Below, one piece after another: positions 1-9,261 of a DNA stretch of 44,318 nucleotides. A program made the translations under genes and the position numbers. Below the pieces are notes generated by a model. That model saw nothing but the letters and a program-made list of their open reading frames with translations. It had not been told where the DNA came from and ran no database searches. Positions within the stretch are counted from its first letter, which is position 1. Each line of letters opens with the position of its first letter. The stretch covers positions 100,349 to 144,666 of the forward strand of contig JAHECA010000005.1 of assembly GCA_024642005.1 (NCBI GenBank). The letters are read 5' to 3'. This DNA comes from Robiginitalea sp. Lineage in GTDB: Bacteria; Bacteroidota; Bacteroidia; Flavobacteriales; Flavobacteriaceae.

Positions 1-1
1 T

Positions 2-1849
2 GCCCCGCACCACGGCGTTGAGGGTGAAATCGATGAGTCCAATGCCGAAGACGCCGAAGACACCGAAAACGAACGCCGCCACCAAATCCCCTTTTTAGAC
101 TACCACGCCCTTTCCATGGAAAACCTCGTGGGCGAGCTGCAACGGCTCCTGCGCAACGAGAAGGTACAGGCCATAAGGCGGCATACTGAGGCTATCAAGC
201 ACGAATTCGACGAGAAGTTCCAGGAATTCATCGAACACAAAAAGGAAGAATTCACAGACCGGGGCGGGCAGGAATCCGATTTCAGGTACAACTCGGTAAC
301 CAAGCGGCAGTTTAACGAACTCTATGCCGAATACCGCGAAAAACGCAACCAGTATTACAAGAATCTCGAACAGAACCTGAAGCAAAACCTGGCCAACCGC
401 CTGGAAATCATTGAAGAGCTCAAAGGGTTGGTCAATGTTGAGGAAGATATGAATTCTACCTACAAGAGCTTCAAGGAACTTCAGGAACGCTGGCGCCATG
501 CCGGACCCATCCCCAGGGCGAATTACAACGACGTCTGGCGTACCTACCAGCACCATGTGGAAATCTTTTACGACTTCCTGCACCTGAACCGCGAATTGCG
601 CGACCTGGACTTCAAACACAACCTCGAAGAGAAGGAAAAGCTCGTGGAACGGGCCGAAGCCCTGGCGGCAGAGCCCGATCTTAACAAGGCTTTCCGGGAG
701 CTGCAAACCCTGCATAAAATCTGGAAAGAGGAAGTGGGGCCGGTGGCCAAAGAACACCGCGACGCGGTATGGGACCAGTTCAGCGCCGCCACCAAGGCCA
801 TGCACCAGCGGCGGCAGGAACATCAGCAGGAACTCGAGAAACGCTATGAGGTTAACCTGGAGGAAAAGCAGAGGATTATCGGGCAGATCGAGGAAATCGC
901 CATCCATGTGGCCGCCAACCACCGCAACATACAGCAGCAGATCCAGGAAGTGGAAGCCCTGCGCGAAAAATTCTTCCAGGCCGGTAAGGTGCCTCAGAAA
1001 GACAACGAACCTACCTGGGCAGCTTTCAAGACGGCCGTGCGCAGGTTCAACCGCACCAAAAATACCTTTTACAAAGACCTTAAGAAAGACCAGCAGCACA
1101 ACCTGGACCTGAAACGCGCCCTGCTGGAGCGTGCCATGGAACTGCAAGACAGCGAGGATTGGGAAACGGCCACCCCTGAAATGAAGCGGATCCAGCAGGA
1201 GTGGAAACAGATCGGGCACGTGCCCCGCAAATTCTCAGACAAAATATGGAAGCAGTTCAAGGAGGCCTGTAACCATTATTTCGAACGCCTACACGCCCGC
1301 CGCAAACAGGCTCATGGCCAGGAAAGTGAAAACCTCGACCAGATAACCGACCTGCTCGACAAACTGAAATCGTTTGAACTGAGCGGTAAAAAAGAGCAGG
1401 ACCTGAAACAGGTGCAGGCCTTCCTGGCTGCCTGGAAAGAAGTTGGGCGCCTTCCGAACCACAAGAAGCACCTCAATGCCAAGTTTCACAAGATTATCGA
1501 CGCCCTGCTTCGCAAGCTGGGGCTGAGCCGGCAGGAATCCGAAATCGTAAAATACGGCAACAAGATCCAGCAACTCGCCGGGGAAGAAGACGAGCGCGCC
1601 ATCGAACACGAACGCCAGTTCATCCGCAAGAAAATCGAAGAGTACCGCACCGAGATCCGCCAACTGGAGAACAACCTCGCCTTCTTTTCAGACCCCAGCG
1701 AAAAAAACCCGCTGGTACAGGAGGTGGTGGCCAATATTGCACGCCGCAAGGATACCCTTTCCGAATGGAAGGCCAAGCTCAAAAAGCTGAATATCCTGAG
1801 GAATCACCTGCAGCGAGAAGACGAGGCCGACGCCTCTGAAGAAGAATAA
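2..1849 (+). CDS. DUF349 domain-containing protein (5' end outside window)
   Basis: The frame is open from base 2, so the gene starts before the window. The visible N-terminus is an acidic, low-complexity stretch ending in FLDYHALSMENLVGEL. That segment is conserved in flavobacterial DUF349 proteins, so ATG 116 is an internal Met rather than the start. The rest is almost entirely charged helix, with repeated units of about 70 residues that each contain a W/F-rich turn (LQERWRHAGPIPR, KEEVGPVAKEHRDAVW, KQIGHVPRKFSDKIWK, KEVGRLPNHKKHLN). This is the DUF349 repeat signature. The C-terminal 100 residues are a coiled coil. No catalytic residues are visible. The molecular function of this cytoplasmic family in Bacteroidota is not established, and I infer none. 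It converges on rimO with a 5-bp gap. Confidence 0.9.
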   Translation, partial: APHHGVEGEIDESNAEDAEDTENERRHQIPFLDYHALSMENLVGELQRLLRNEKVQAIRRHTEAIKHEFDEKFQEFIEHKKEEFTDRGGQESDFRYNSVTKRQFNELYAEYREKRNQYYKNLEQNLKQNLANRLEIIEELKGLVNVEEDMNSTYKSFKELQERWRHAGPIPRANYNDVWRTYQHHVEIFYDFLHLNRELRDLDFKHNLEEKEKLVERAEALAAEPDLNKAFRELQTLHKIWKEEVGPVAKEHRDAVWDQFSAATKAMHQRRQEHQQELEKRYEVNLEEKQRIIGQIEEIAIHVAANHRNIQQQIQEVEALREKFFQAGKVPQKDNEPTWAAFKTAVRRFNRTKNTFYKDLKKDQQHNLDLKRALLERAMELQDSEDWETATPEMKRIQQEWKQIGHVPRKFSDKIWKQFKEACNHYFERLHARRKQAHGQESENLDQITDLLDKLKSFELSGKKEQDLKQVQAFLAAWKEVGRLPNHKKHLNAKFHKIIDALLRKLGLSRQESEIVKYGNKIQQLAGEEDERAIEHERQFIRKKIEEYRTEIRQLENNLAFFSDPSEKNPLVQEVVANIARRKDTLSEWKAKLKKLNILRNHLQREDEADASEEE

Positions 1850-1854
1850 TAGGG

Positions 1855-3159
1855 TTAATCTTCGACCTGCCCGAAAAGGTCGTAATCGGAAGCTTCCGTA
1901 ATGCGTACCCAGGCGAATTCCCCCAACCTCAGATACTGGCCGGCTGCAGCGACGCGCACCTCATTGTCTACATCGGGGGAATCCGATTCGGTGCGGCCGA
2001 TATAGTACCCGCCTTCCACCCGGTCGATCAGGCAGCGAAAGCGCTGCCCCACTTTGGCCTGGTTCAGTTCCCAGGATATCCCGGCCTGCAATTCCATGAT
2101 CGCATTGGCGCGTTGTTGTTTTACCTCCTCGGGCACATCGTCTGCCAGGCTGTAGGCATGGGTATTCTCTTCGTGGCTGTAGGCAAAGCATCCCAGGCGG
2201 TCGAAGCGGGTTTCGGCCACCCAGTTGCGCAGGGTTTCAAAATCGGCCTCGGTCTCACCCGGATAGCCCACGATCAGGGTGGTCCGCAGGGCAATGCCGG
2301 GCACTTCGCGCCGGAAAGTCTCGAGCAGGCGGTTGGTTTTTTCCCGGGTGGTGCCGCGACGCATGCTCTTTAGGATGGGGTCCGAAATATGCTGCAAGGG
2401 AATGTCGAGGTAGTTGCAGATCTTGGGCTCCTCGCGCATCACCTCGAGCACATCGGTTGGGAATCCGGCAGGGAAAGCGTAGTGCAGGCGAATCCACTCG
2501 ATGCCCTCTACCTTTACCAGGGCCCGCAACAGGTCGGCCAGGGCCCGTTTTTTATAAAGGTCAAGGCCGTAGTAAGTCAGGTCCTGTGCAATCAGGATGA
2601 GTTCGCGCACCCCCCTGGCCGCCAGTTTTTCAGCTTCCCGCACCAGGTCTTCCACCGGCTGGCTCCGGTGGGCGCCCCGCATGAGCGGGATGGCACAAAA
2701 CGAACAGGGGCGATCGCAGCCCTCGGCGATTTTCAGGTAGGCGTAATGCGAGGGGGTGGTGGTGAGGCGCTCTCCGACCAGTTCCTGTTTGTAGTCGGCC
2801 CCGAGTGCCTTAAGCAGCCTGGGCAGTTCACGCGTGCCGAAATAGGCATCCACATCGGGTATTTCCTTTTCCAGGTCGGGTTTGTAGCGCTCGCTCAGGC
2901 AGCCAGTCACAAAAACCTTGTCGACCTGCCCGGCCTCTTTCTGGCGCACATATTCCAAAATGGTGTTCACGCTCTCCTCCTTGGCATTGGCGATAAACCC
3001 GCAGGTATTGATCACCACGATATTGCCCTCCCCTTCGTGCACCACCTCCTTGTTGCCGGCCCGAAGCTGCCCCATGAGCACTTCGGAATCGTACAGGTTT
3101 TTGGAACACCCCAGGGTGACCACGTTTATCCGGTTCTTTTTGAGCGACTTGGTACGCAT
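1855..3159 (-). CDS. rimO: Ribosomal protein S12 methylthiotransferase RimO
   Basis: Radical-SAM methylthiotransferase that adds a methylthio group to the conserved aspartate of ribosomal protein S12. The N-terminal MTTase domain carries the cluster cysteines C18 (LGCSKN), C53 (NTCGF) and C87 (TGCLSERY). The radical-SAM cluster motif is C148-DRP-C152-SF-C155, and a TRAM domain occupies the last 65 residues. The LGCSKN and GCDRPCSFCAIP motifs fit RimO better than MiaB. I chose the ATG at 3159 (434 aa). A longer frame begins at 3204, but it would start upstream of a TAnnTTTG promoter box at 3176-3183 and adds no family-like sequence. Divergent from the serine-hydrolase gene. Confidence 0.95.
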   Translation of the reverse strand: MRTKSLKKNRINVVTLGCSKNLYDSEVLMGQLRAGNKEVVHEGEGNIVVINTCGFIANAKEESVNTILEYVRQKEAGQVDKVFVTGCLSERYKPDLEKEIPDVDAYFGTRELPRLLKALGADYKQELVGERLTTTPSHYAYLKIAEGCDRPCSFCAIPLMRGAHRSQPVEDLVREAEKLAARGVRELILIAQDLTYYGLDLYKKRALADLLRALVKVEGIEWIRLHYAFPAGFPTDVLEVMREEPKICNYLDIPLQHISDPILKSMRRGTTREKTNRLLETFRREVPGIALRTTLIVGYPGETEADFETLRNWVAETRFDRLGCFAYSHEENTHAYSLADDVPEEVKQQRANAIMELQAGISWELNQAKVGQRFRCLIDRVEGGYYIGRTESDSPDVDNEVRVAAAGQYLRLGEFAWVRITEASDYDLFGQVED

Positions 3160-3175
3160 AGGCCTTATTGGGGCG

Positions 3176-3183
3176 CAAAAATA
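3176..3183 (-). promoter_or_regulatory. Promoter -7 box for rimO
   Basis: On the minus strand this reads TATTTTTG, a perfect match to the Bacteroidota -7 element TAnnTTTG. A CTTG 18 bp further upstream may be a poor -33 element. Transcription would start near 3170, about 10 nt before the chosen rimO ATG. Confidence 0.5.
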
Positions 3184-3245
3184 CAACATGTGGCCGAATC
3201 CCAAGCCGGTGCAGACGATTTTGCCGTGTTTTTCGTTTGAGTACT

Positions 3246-4358
3246 ATGGAAACACGGTTCATTTTCAGGAGGTTTTTGCCAGGATTGCTGACGGCCTGCA
3301 GCCTCTGGTTCGGCAGCTGTTCAAAAGATGTGGAACCCCCCGATGTTGAAATTCCCGGGGAGCAGGAGCTTTATTTTCCAGAGGCCGTGCGGTACGCCAC
3401 ATGGGAAACCGCAGACCCGGAGACCCTGGGATGGGACGCCGGGGCTGAAAGCGAGCTCGACACCTACCTGGAGGCCACCGGTACCAAGGCCTTCCTAATC
3501 CTGCACCAAGGCCGCCTGGCCAAGGAAACCTATTTCGGCAATTTTACCGCAGACAGCCTGTGGTACTGGGCTTCTGCCGGCAAAACCCTGACGGGCTTCT
3601 GTGTGGGCCTGGCCCTGCAGGAAGGCTTATTGGAACTCACCGACCCGACTGCTGACTACCTGGGGCCGGGATGGACGTCGGCGCCCCCCGAAAAGGAAGC
3701 GCTCATTCAGATCGGCAACCAGCTGCGCATGACCAGCGGGCTTGACGATGCCGCCTTTGACTGCACCGACCCTGCCTGCCTCGACTATATGGCCGACGCC
3801 GGGAAGCGGTGGGCCTATCACAATGGCCCGTACACGCTGTTGCAAAGCGTGGTGGCCGCGGCCTCTGGCGAGAGCTATACGGCTTTTTTCAACAGCCGCC
3901 TGCGCGACCGCATCGGCATGGAGGGCCTCTGGCTGAGCACCAACGGCAGCAACAGCGTGTATTTCAGCACGGCCCGGAGTATGGCCCGGTTCGGCCTGCT
4001 GGTACTGGGCGGAGGCAGTTGGGGCAATACACCCATCCTCACCGATACAGGCTACTACGAGGCCATGCTCAGCCCTTCCCAATCCCTGAACAAATCATAC
4101 GGATACCTCTGGTGGCTCAACGGCCAGAGCAGCTTTATGGCCCCCGGCACGCAAATCGTGTTTCCCGGGCCGTTAATCCGCGAAGCTCCTGCCGATCTGG
4201 TGGCTGGTCTGGGCAAAAACGACCAGAAACTCTACCTGGTCCCTTCTGAGGGCCTGGTAGTGGTGCGCTTGGGAGAAGATTCGGGGGAAAACACCCTGGG
4301 TCCTTCCAGTTTCGACAACGAGCTCTGGAAACGGCTCAGCGCCTACCTGAAGTTGTAG
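3246..4358 (+). CDS. Serine hydrolase lipoprotein, class C beta-lactamase family
   Basis: Predicted lipoprotein of 370 aa. The signal peptide has basic residues, then a hydrophobic run ending FGSC at C25, followed by SKD. The Ser-x-x-Lys motif SAGK (S110/K113) lies in WASAGKTLTG, and the Tyr-x-Asn motif YHN is at 191-193. Near the C-terminus, KLYLVPSEGLVVVRLG resembles the last strand of the class C beta-lactamase/esterase/D-aminopeptidase fold. The true substrate is unknown: family members include esterases, peptidases and PBP-like enzymes, and resistance to beta-lactams should not be assumed. ATG 3246 is chosen over an upstream in-frame ATG at 3168 because it alone gives a lipoprotein signal. 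The gene converges on the amidase gene with a 6-bp gap. Confidence 0.88.
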   Translation: METRFIFRRFLPGLLTACSLWFGSCSKDVEPPDVEIPGEQELYFPEAVRYATWETADPETLGWDAGAESELDTYLEATGTKAFLILHQGRLAKETYFGNFTADSLWYWASAGKTLTGFCVGLALQEGLLELTDPTADYLGPGWTSAPPEKEALIQIGNQLRMTSGLDDAAFDCTDPACLDYMADAGKRWAYHNGPYTLLQSVVAAASGESYTAFFNSRLRDRIGMEGLWLSTNGSNSVYFSTARSMARFGLLVLGGGSWGNTPILTDTGYYEAMLSPSQSLNKSYGYLWWLNGQSSFMAPGTQIVFPGPLIREAPADLVAGLGKNDQKLYLVPSEGLVVVRLGEDSGENTLGPSSFDNELWKRLSAYLKL

Positions 4359-4364
4359 GCATAC

Positions 4365-6089
4365 CTACTCCCTATAGGCCCGGGGCAGTTGGCGGGCCCC
4401 AGCCAGTACTTCGAAGGCATGGCCCATATCCAGGAGTTTTTCTTCCTGAAAAGGTTTGCCGATAAAGGTTAACCCGGCGGGTTCGCCGGTCGCCCGGTAG
4501 CCCATGGGCACTACCAGGGCCGGATATTCGGCTACGGCTGCAAGGCTTGCGTGGCGGTTGTTTACCGAAAGTACTACCTCCAGGCGGTTTGCCTGCCAGG
4601 GGGTGTTGAAAAAACGGCGCCCGGCCTGGCGCAGCTGCCTTTTGATCGCCTCCAGGGAATCGGGGCTGGTTCGGTCCTGAGCTACCCCGATCATGCGCGC
4701 CTGCCCGTAAGGGGCCCTCAGCAGCGTATCGCCCAGGTTGAAGGCCACCACTTCTGAAGCGGAATGGACCGGCACCGAATCGGCCTCACGAACCGCTGTG
4801 GCCAGGTATGCCTGCAGGTCGATTTGCATGTCGGCATTGAGCAGGGTACCGAAGCCCTGCAGTTCCACCTCGGGTGGCACCATGGCGACAATCTCGGCCC
4901 CGGCCCCCCGAAGCTGCTGTACGGCCCGGGCATAAAGGCTGTCTGTCTCGAGGAATTCGGCAAACACACCCACCCGCTTTCCGGCAAAGGAGTACGGGCG
5001 GGGCAGGTAGCCGGTGCCTTCAAGATAATAGGTGCCCGCCTTGGGGTCGTTCATGTCGGTACCTTTCATGGCATCGAGCAAAATGGCCGCATTGATGGTG
5101 TTGCAGGCCATGGGGCCCGGGGTGTCGAGGGTAGACGAAATGGGAACAATGCCGCTCCGGCCCAGCAGGCCCACCGTGGGCTTGAGCCCGACCACGGAGT
5201 TCTGCCCTGAGGGCGAGAGAATGGAGCCCGAGGTCTCGGTACCCACTGCGCCCATGGCATAGCCCACAGCCATGGCGGTTCCGCTGCCCGAACTGGACCC
5301 GCCGGTCTCAAAAACGCGGCGGCCGTAAGGGTTGAGCGTTTGCCCACCCACGGCGCTGTACCCGACCGGGCAGCCTTCACAGAAATAGTAGGCCCATTCG
5401 CTCAGGTTTAACTTGCCCAATATGATGGCGCCATTCTGCCGCAGACGGCCCGTGATAAAGGCATCCCCGGGACGGTTGTGCAGCAGGGCCACAGCCCCGG
5501 CCGTAGTGGGCATGCCCGCGGCCCCGATATTGTCTTTCAATAAAATAGGCATTCCGAAAATGGGATGCCTCTTTTCTTCAGGAAGGGTCTTCAGCACTTC
5601 GTCGCAAATGCGGGCCTGGCGCAGGGCATCGGGGTTCAGGGCAATTACCGTATTCAACGTTGTGGCGTTGTCGAGCTCGTATTTGTAGATGCGGTAGAGG
5701 AAAAATCGGGTTAGTTGCTCATAGCTCAGGCGGCCCGCTTTTATATGCTCCTGAACCACGGGCATGGGTTGCTCCAGAATGAGCGGGCGCAGGGCGGCAT
5801 AGGTTTCGGGGCTCATCTGCATGGCCTCGCCGTAAAGCGGGCCGAATACCTCGTTTTTGTCGGTAAAACGGGATTGTATCAGTTTGTACCGCATGCGGGC
5901 GATCGGGTGATCGGCATTGCCCGCCACCTCGGCAGAATCGTTGTAGGGCTGCCAGATCGGGCCAGACGGTACTGCAGCGGCCGGAGTTTCAGGGGTCTCT
6001 TTTTCCTGCTTACAGGCAAGAAAGAGTGCAAGGGCCAGCACCCACGCAAAACGCACACGGGACCGGAAGATTGGTTGGAAGGTACGCAT
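4365..6089 (-). CDS. Amidase-signature family lipoprotein
   Basis: Amidase-signature enzyme of 574 aa. The lipoprotein signal ends LFLAC (C26). The catalytic Lys is in PILLKDNIG, the cis-Ser is in the glycine/serine motif GGSSSGSGTAMAVG, and the nucleophilic Ser is in GTETSGSILSPS. This is the complete Ser-cisSer-Lys triad. The family hydrolyses amide bonds of diverse small molecules and peptides, and no substrate can be read from the sequence. With the lipid anchor it probably acts in the periplasm or at the cell surface. I start at ATG 6089 because the longer frame overlaps ftsY and hides the signal peptide. It lies 46 bp downstream of ftsY on the same strand and may be co-transcribed with it. 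Confidence 0.92.
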   Translation of the reverse strand: MRTFQPIFRSRVRFAWVLALALFLACKQEKETPETPAAAVPSGPIWQPYNDSAEVAGNADHPIARMRYKLIQSRFTDKNEVFGPLYGEAMQMSPETYAALRPLILEQPMPVVQEHIKAGRLSYEQLTRFFLYRIYKYELDNATTLNTVIALNPDALRQARICDEVLKTLPEEKRHPIFGMPILLKDNIGAAGMPTTAGAVALLHNRPGDAFITGRLRQNGAIILGKLNLSEWAYYFCEGCPVGYSAVGGQTLNPYGRRVFETGGSSSGSGTAMAVGYAMGAVGTETSGSILSPSGQNSVVGLKPTVGLLGRSGIVPISSTLDTPGPMACNTINAAILLDAMKGTDMNDPKAGTYYLEGTGYLPRPYSFAGKRVGVFAEFLETDSLYARAVQQLRGAGAEIVAMVPPEVELQGFGTLLNADMQIDLQAYLATAVREADSVPVHSASEVVAFNLGDTLLRAPYGQARMIGVAQDRTSPDSLEAIKRQLRQAGRRFFNTPWQANRLEVVLSVNNRHASLAAVAEYPALVVPMGYRATGEPAGLTFIGKPFQEEKLLDMGHAFEVLAGARQLPRAYRE

Positions 6090-6135
6090 GGGCGTATCGG
6101 TTTTTTTGCCCTGGGTAAGGGGGTGCCGGAAATTA

Positions 6136-7098
6136 CTAATTGTGGCCGCTGAAAAATGAATCCACAAATTCAAATTTATTGAAAACCTGGAGGTCTTCCA
6201 TCCCCTCCCCTACGCCAATGTATTTGACCGGGACCTGGAACTGGTCGGAGATGCCGATTACCACGCCGCCCTTGGCCGTGCCATCGAGCTTGGTAACCGC
6301 CAGGGCGTTTACCTCGGTTACCTGGGTAAAGGCCCGGGCCTGTTCAAAAGCGTTTTGCCCGGTAGAGCCGTCGAGTACCAGCAGCACCTCGTGCGGTGCC
6401 CCGGGCACTACCTTTTGCATAACGCGGCGAATTTTGCCCAACTCGTTCATCAGGTTCACTTTGTTGTGCAGCCGGCCTGCGGTGTCGATCAGCACCACGT
6501 CGGCTTTTTGGGCGACCGCTGCACTCAGGGTATCGTAGGCCACCGAGGCCGGGTCGCTGCCCATTTGTTGTTTCACCAGAGGTACCCCGGCCCGCTGGGC
6601 CCAGATTTCCAACTGGTCGATGGCGGCCGCCCTGAAGGTATCGGCTGCGCCCAGCACTACTGTTTTGCCCTGCTGCTTAAACTGGTAGGCCAGCTTGCCG
6701 ATGGTGGTGGTTTTTCCAACCCCGTTTACCCCGACTACCATTATCACATAGGGGCCCTCTACCTCGGGAAGGGCAAGCTCGGCGGCTTCCCCGCTGTGGG
6801 TTTCAGAGAGCAGGCCGGCTATCTCCTCGCGCAGCATGCTGTTGAGCTCCTCGGTGCCCATATACTTGTCGCGGGCTACCCGTGCCTCGATGCGCTCGAT
6901 AATCTTAAGGGTGGTGGTTACGCCCACATCAGACGATACCAGTACTTCTTCCAGGCTGTCGAGCACTTCGTCGTCTACCCGCGATTTGCCTACAACCGCC
7001 TTGGAGAGCTTCCCGAAAAAGCTGGTTTTCGATTTTTCCAGACCCTTGTCGAGGGTCTCTTTTTTTTCCTGGTTGAAAATTTTCCTGAATAAACTCAT
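6136..7098 (-). CDS. ftsY: Signal recognition particle receptor FtsY
   Basis: SRP-receptor GTPase that docks ribosome-SRP complexes at the SecYEG translocon. The four-helix N domain spans roughly residues 25-105, and the G domain follows. Motifs are the P-loop GVNGVGKT (123-130), [11 protein letters not shown] (153 onward), DTAGR (205-209) and [10 protein letters not shown] (269-278). At 320 aa it is the short form without a long acidic A domain, usual in Bacteroidota. It is separated from the upstream DUF4295 gene by an intrinsic terminator and has its own promoter box, so it is probably transcribed independently of rpmB-rpmG. Confidence 0.97.
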   Translation of the reverse strand: MSLFRKIFNQEKKETLDKGLEKSKTSFFGKLSKAVVGKSRVDDEVLDSLEEVLVSSDVGVTTTLKIIERIEARVARDKYMGTEELNSMLREEIAGLLSETHSGEAAELALPEVEGPYVIMVVGVNGVGKTTTIGKLAYQFKQQGKTVVLGAADTFRAAAIDQLEIWAQRAGVPLVKQQMGSDPASVAYDTLSAAVAQKADVVLIDTAGRLHNKVNLMNELGKIRRVMQKVVPGAPHEVLLVLDGSTGQNAFEQARAFTQVTEVNALAVTKLDGTAKGGVVIGISDQFQVPVKYIGVGEGMEDLQVFNKFEFVDSFFSGHN

Positions 7099-7117
7099 CG
7101 GTGGTTCTGCTGCCTTG

Positions 7118-7125
7118 CAAAGATA
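7118..7125 (-). promoter_or_regulatory. Promoter -7 box for ftsY
   Basis: Minus-strand TATCTTTG matches TAnnTTTG. It lies about 20 bp upstream of the ftsY ATG and just downstream of the terminator of the ribosomal-protein unit. No clear TTTG -33 element is seen. Confidence 0.5.
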
Positions 7126-7173
7126 CTATTTTAAGAAGTTGGGAGGCAGCCCTGAAGTTGGTCATTTCCCGCC

Positions 7174-7206
7174 AAAAAAAAACCGCCTCCTTTGAAAGGG
7201 GCGGTT
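7174..7206 (-). terminator. Intrinsic terminator after rpmB-rpmG-DUF4295
   Basis: The inverted repeat AACCGCC (7181-7187) / GGCGGTT (7200-7206) is followed on the minus strand by a run of T residues (plus-strand A-run 7174-7182). It lies 22 bp after the DUF4295 stop codon. Confidence 0.85.
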
Positions 7207-7227
7207 CACACACACTTGGGAAGTGGT

Positions 7228-7380
7228 TTATTTTTGGTTCAGCCAGTCGTTCACCAGTTCAGGCGCCATTACGGCTTCCACAAAGGTATACGCTCCTGAT
7301 TTGGGAGACTTGACCATCTTGATGGCTTTGGTAAGCCTTTTGGAAGAGGTCTGAAGGGATGCTACGGTTTTCTTAGCCAT
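7228..7380 (-). CDS. DUF4295 small basic protein
   Basis: A 50-residue lysine-rich protein starting MAKKTVASLQTSSKRLTKA and ending LVNDWLNQK. This is the DUF4295 family, found in Bacteroidota directly after rpmG. Its function is not established. The position behind two ribosomal-protein genes and the size and charge suggest a ribosome-associated protein, which is inference. The ATG is 6 bp after the rpmG stop, and an intrinsic terminator follows it. Confidence 0.88.
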   Translation of the reverse strand: MAKKTVASLQTSSKRLTKAIKMVKSPKSGAYTFVEAVMAPELVNDWLNQK

Positions 7381-7386
7381 GTTCTG

Positions 7387-7569
7387 TTATTTAATCTCTT
7401 TGTGAGTGGTCATGCGCTTCAGGATGGGGTTGAATTTCTTCAATTCCATCCGGTCGGGTGTATTTTTCTTGTTCTTGGTAGTGATGTACCGGGAAGTTCC
7501 GGGCATACCGGACGTTTTGTGCTCGGTGCACTCCAGAATAACCTGTACTCTATTGCCTTTCTTTGCCAT
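7387..7569 (-). CDS. rpmG: 50S ribosomal protein L33
   Basis: A 60-residue basic protein of the large subunit ([18 protein letters not shown], then [14 protein letters not shown] and KKFNP). It has a single cysteine and lacks the two CxxC pairs, so it is the zinc-free form of L33. It is the second gene of the rpmB-rpmG-DUF4295 unit and lies 27 bp after rpmB. Confidence 0.96.
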   Translation of the reverse strand: MAKKGNRVQVILECTEHKTSGMPGTSRYITTKNKKNTPDRMELKKFNPILKRMTTHKEIK

Positions 7570-7596
7570 GGTCGCTACGCTTAAAAATCAGGTGCC

Positions 7597-7833
7597 TTAA
7601 ATGGTAATTCCCTTCTGTTTGGCCTCTTTCAGGACAGCGGAAATCCCTTTCTTGTTAATGGTTTTCAATGCCCGGGTAGAAATCCGCAGCGTTACCCAGC
7701 GATCCTCCTCAGGAATGTAAAACCGTTTCTTGGAGAGGTTAACATCGAATCTTCTCCTGGTCTTGTTGATAGAGAAGGAAACGTTGTTCCCGAATTGTGC
7801 CTTTTTACCGGTAAGTTCGCAGACTTTTGACAT
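7597..7833 (-). CDS. rpmB: 50S ribosomal protein L28
   Basis: A 78-residue large-subunit protein with the L28 signature CELTGKKAQFGNNVSFS near the N-terminus and RRRFDVNL in the middle, and the INKKG region towards the end. It is the first gene of the unit and is preceded by the best housekeeping promoter in the window. Confidence 0.97.
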   Translation of the reverse strand: MSKVCELTGKKAQFGNNVSFSINKTRRRFDVNLSKKRFYIPEEDRWVTLRISTRALKTINKKGISAVLKEAKQKGITI

Positions 7834-7865
7834 TGTGCTTCTTTTACTTGGTTCGAAACAGGCTG

Positions 7866-7897
7866 CAAATTTACGTCATTTTTACATGACCCCCAAA
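7866..7897 (-). promoter_or_regulatory. Housekeeping promoter of rpmB-rpmG-DUF4295
   Basis: On the minus strand, TTTG (7894-7897), then a 20-bp spacer, then TAAATTTG (7866-7873). Both elements match the Bacteroidota primary-sigma consensus perfectly. The transcript would start near 7860, leaving a leader of about 27 nt. The spacer contains the inverted repeat GTCAT-N6-ATGAC (7875-7890), a possible operator. Confidence 0.75.
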
Positions 7898-8004
7898 CTT
7901 CTTTTCCAGAATTTTAATACCTCCTGGCGGTCTTCGGTTTTCGGCCCAGACCGGGGTCAGGGCGACCACCCCAGAAGCGGAACTTTCCGCGGCCAGCCTA
8001 TTCT

Positions 8005-9261
8005 TCAGGCCGGGGCAAACAGGGTTATTTCGTGCCAGAGGAGCTCCAGGGCCTTGTTTACCGACTTCTGCACCACCCGTTCGCGGTGCCCCCCCATGGT
8101 AAAGGGGTAGGCCTGGCTGCCTCCGGGCCCTGCCACCGCGAGGTATACCGTGCCCACCGGGGCGTCAGACTCCCCCTTGGCAGGCCCCGCATTGCCGGTT
8201 GCAGCAAGGGCAAAATCGGCGTGCATCAGGGTCCGTACGCCTTCTGCCATAGCGCAGGCCACTTCGGCGCTTACCACGGAATGGGCATCGATCAGGGCCC
8301 GGGGCACGCCCAGCACCTGCTGCTTTACCTCGGTGGCATAGCACACCACGCTTCCCTTGAAATAGGCAGATGCCCCAGGCACCGAGCAAAGGAGGGAAGC
8401 AATGCTTCCACCCGTAACGCTTTCGGCAGTGGCCAGGGTGGCCCCTTTGGCGCTGAACTGTGCGCACAGCCCCTCTTCCAGGGGTGCCTGGTCTTCTTCC
8501 CCGTACAAAATATCACCGATCAGGGCCTTCAGGCCCTTTATCTGGAGGTCCAGTTCTGTCCGAACGGCCTCCGGGTCTTCGCCCCGGACCGAAAGGCGGA
8601 GCCGCACCTTGCCCAGGTTGGGCAGGTAGGCAAATTTCATGTGCGGGGGCAGGGCGTCTTCCCAGGCTTCGAGGCGCTCAGCTATAGCGCTTTCGCCCAG
8701 ACCGTAGGTAATCAGGGTCTTGTGCAGCAGCACCGGCCGCCTGAAGGTGGTCATTATTTTTGGACCAACCTGCTGGTGGAAGAGATCCTTCATTTCAAAG
8801 GGCACGCCAGGGAGGCTCACGAGTACGGCCCTTTTCCCCTGCATCCACATACCGGGAGCCGTCCCGTTCCGGTTGGGCAGCACCGTGGCGCGGCTCGGCA
8901 CAAGTGCCTGTTGGCGGTTAATTTCGGTAACGGGGCGCTGCAGGTAAGTCCTGAAAAGGTGTTCGACCTGGGCAAGCACTTCCGGGTCTTCCACCAGGGT
9001 ATCGTCGAGGTATTCGCACAGCGTGCGCTTGGTGATATCGTCTTTGGTAGGGCCGAGTCCTCCGGTCATCAAGACCAGTTCCACGCGGGCTTCGGCCTCC
9101 TCCAGGGCCTTGAGGATATGGGCGCGGTCGTCCTGCACCGAGGTTATCTGGTATACCGAAACCCCCAACTTGTTCAGTTCAGACGCCAGGAAAGCAGAGT
9201 TGGTATCTACAACCTGCCCGATAAGAATTTCATCCCCTATGGTGATTATCTCGGCCCGCAT
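8005..9261 (-). CDS. cinA: CinA family nicotinamide-nucleotide amidohydrolase
   Basis: Full-length CinA-like protein of 418 aa. The N-terminal MoCF/COG1058 domain occupies residues 1 to about 170 (EIITIGDEILIGQVVDTNS, LMTGGLGPTKDDITK). The C-terminal CinA/PncC domain runs from about residue 255 (TLATAESVTGGSIAS, TGNAGPAKGESDAPVGTVY). Family members hydrolyse NMN to nicotinate mononucleotide, and some also act on ADP-ribose; the competence link known in Gram-positives is not implied. It is the last gene of the leftward cluster, and its ATG overlaps the Hpt stop codon by one base (TGATG), indicating translational coupling. Confidence 0.95.
   Translation of the reverse strand: MRAEIITIGDEILIGQVVDTNSAFLASELNKLGVSVYQITSVQDDRAHILKALEEAEARVELVLMTGGLGPTKDDITKRTLCEYLDDTLVEDPEVLAQVEHLFRTYLQRPVTEINRQQALVPSRATVLPNRNGTAPGMWMQGKRAVLVSLPGVPFEMKDLFHQQVGPKIMTTFRRPVLLHKTLITYGLGESAIAERLEAWEDALPPHMKFAYLPNLGKVRLRLSVRGEDPEAVRTELDLQIKGLKALIGDILYGEEDQAPLEEGLCAQFSAKGATLATAESVTGGSIASLLCSVPGASAYFKGSVVCYATEVKQQVLGVPRALIDAHSVVSAEVACAMAEGVRTLMHADFALAATGNAGPAKGESDAPVGTVYLAVAGPGGSQAYPFTMGGHRERVVQKSVNKALELLWHEITLFAPA

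Noticed and set aside
3246-4358. Serine hydrolase as an antibiotic-resistance beta-lactamase
   Set aside because: Only the general SxxK/YxN fold motifs of the class C-like superfamily are present, and most such lipoproteins are not resistance enzymes.
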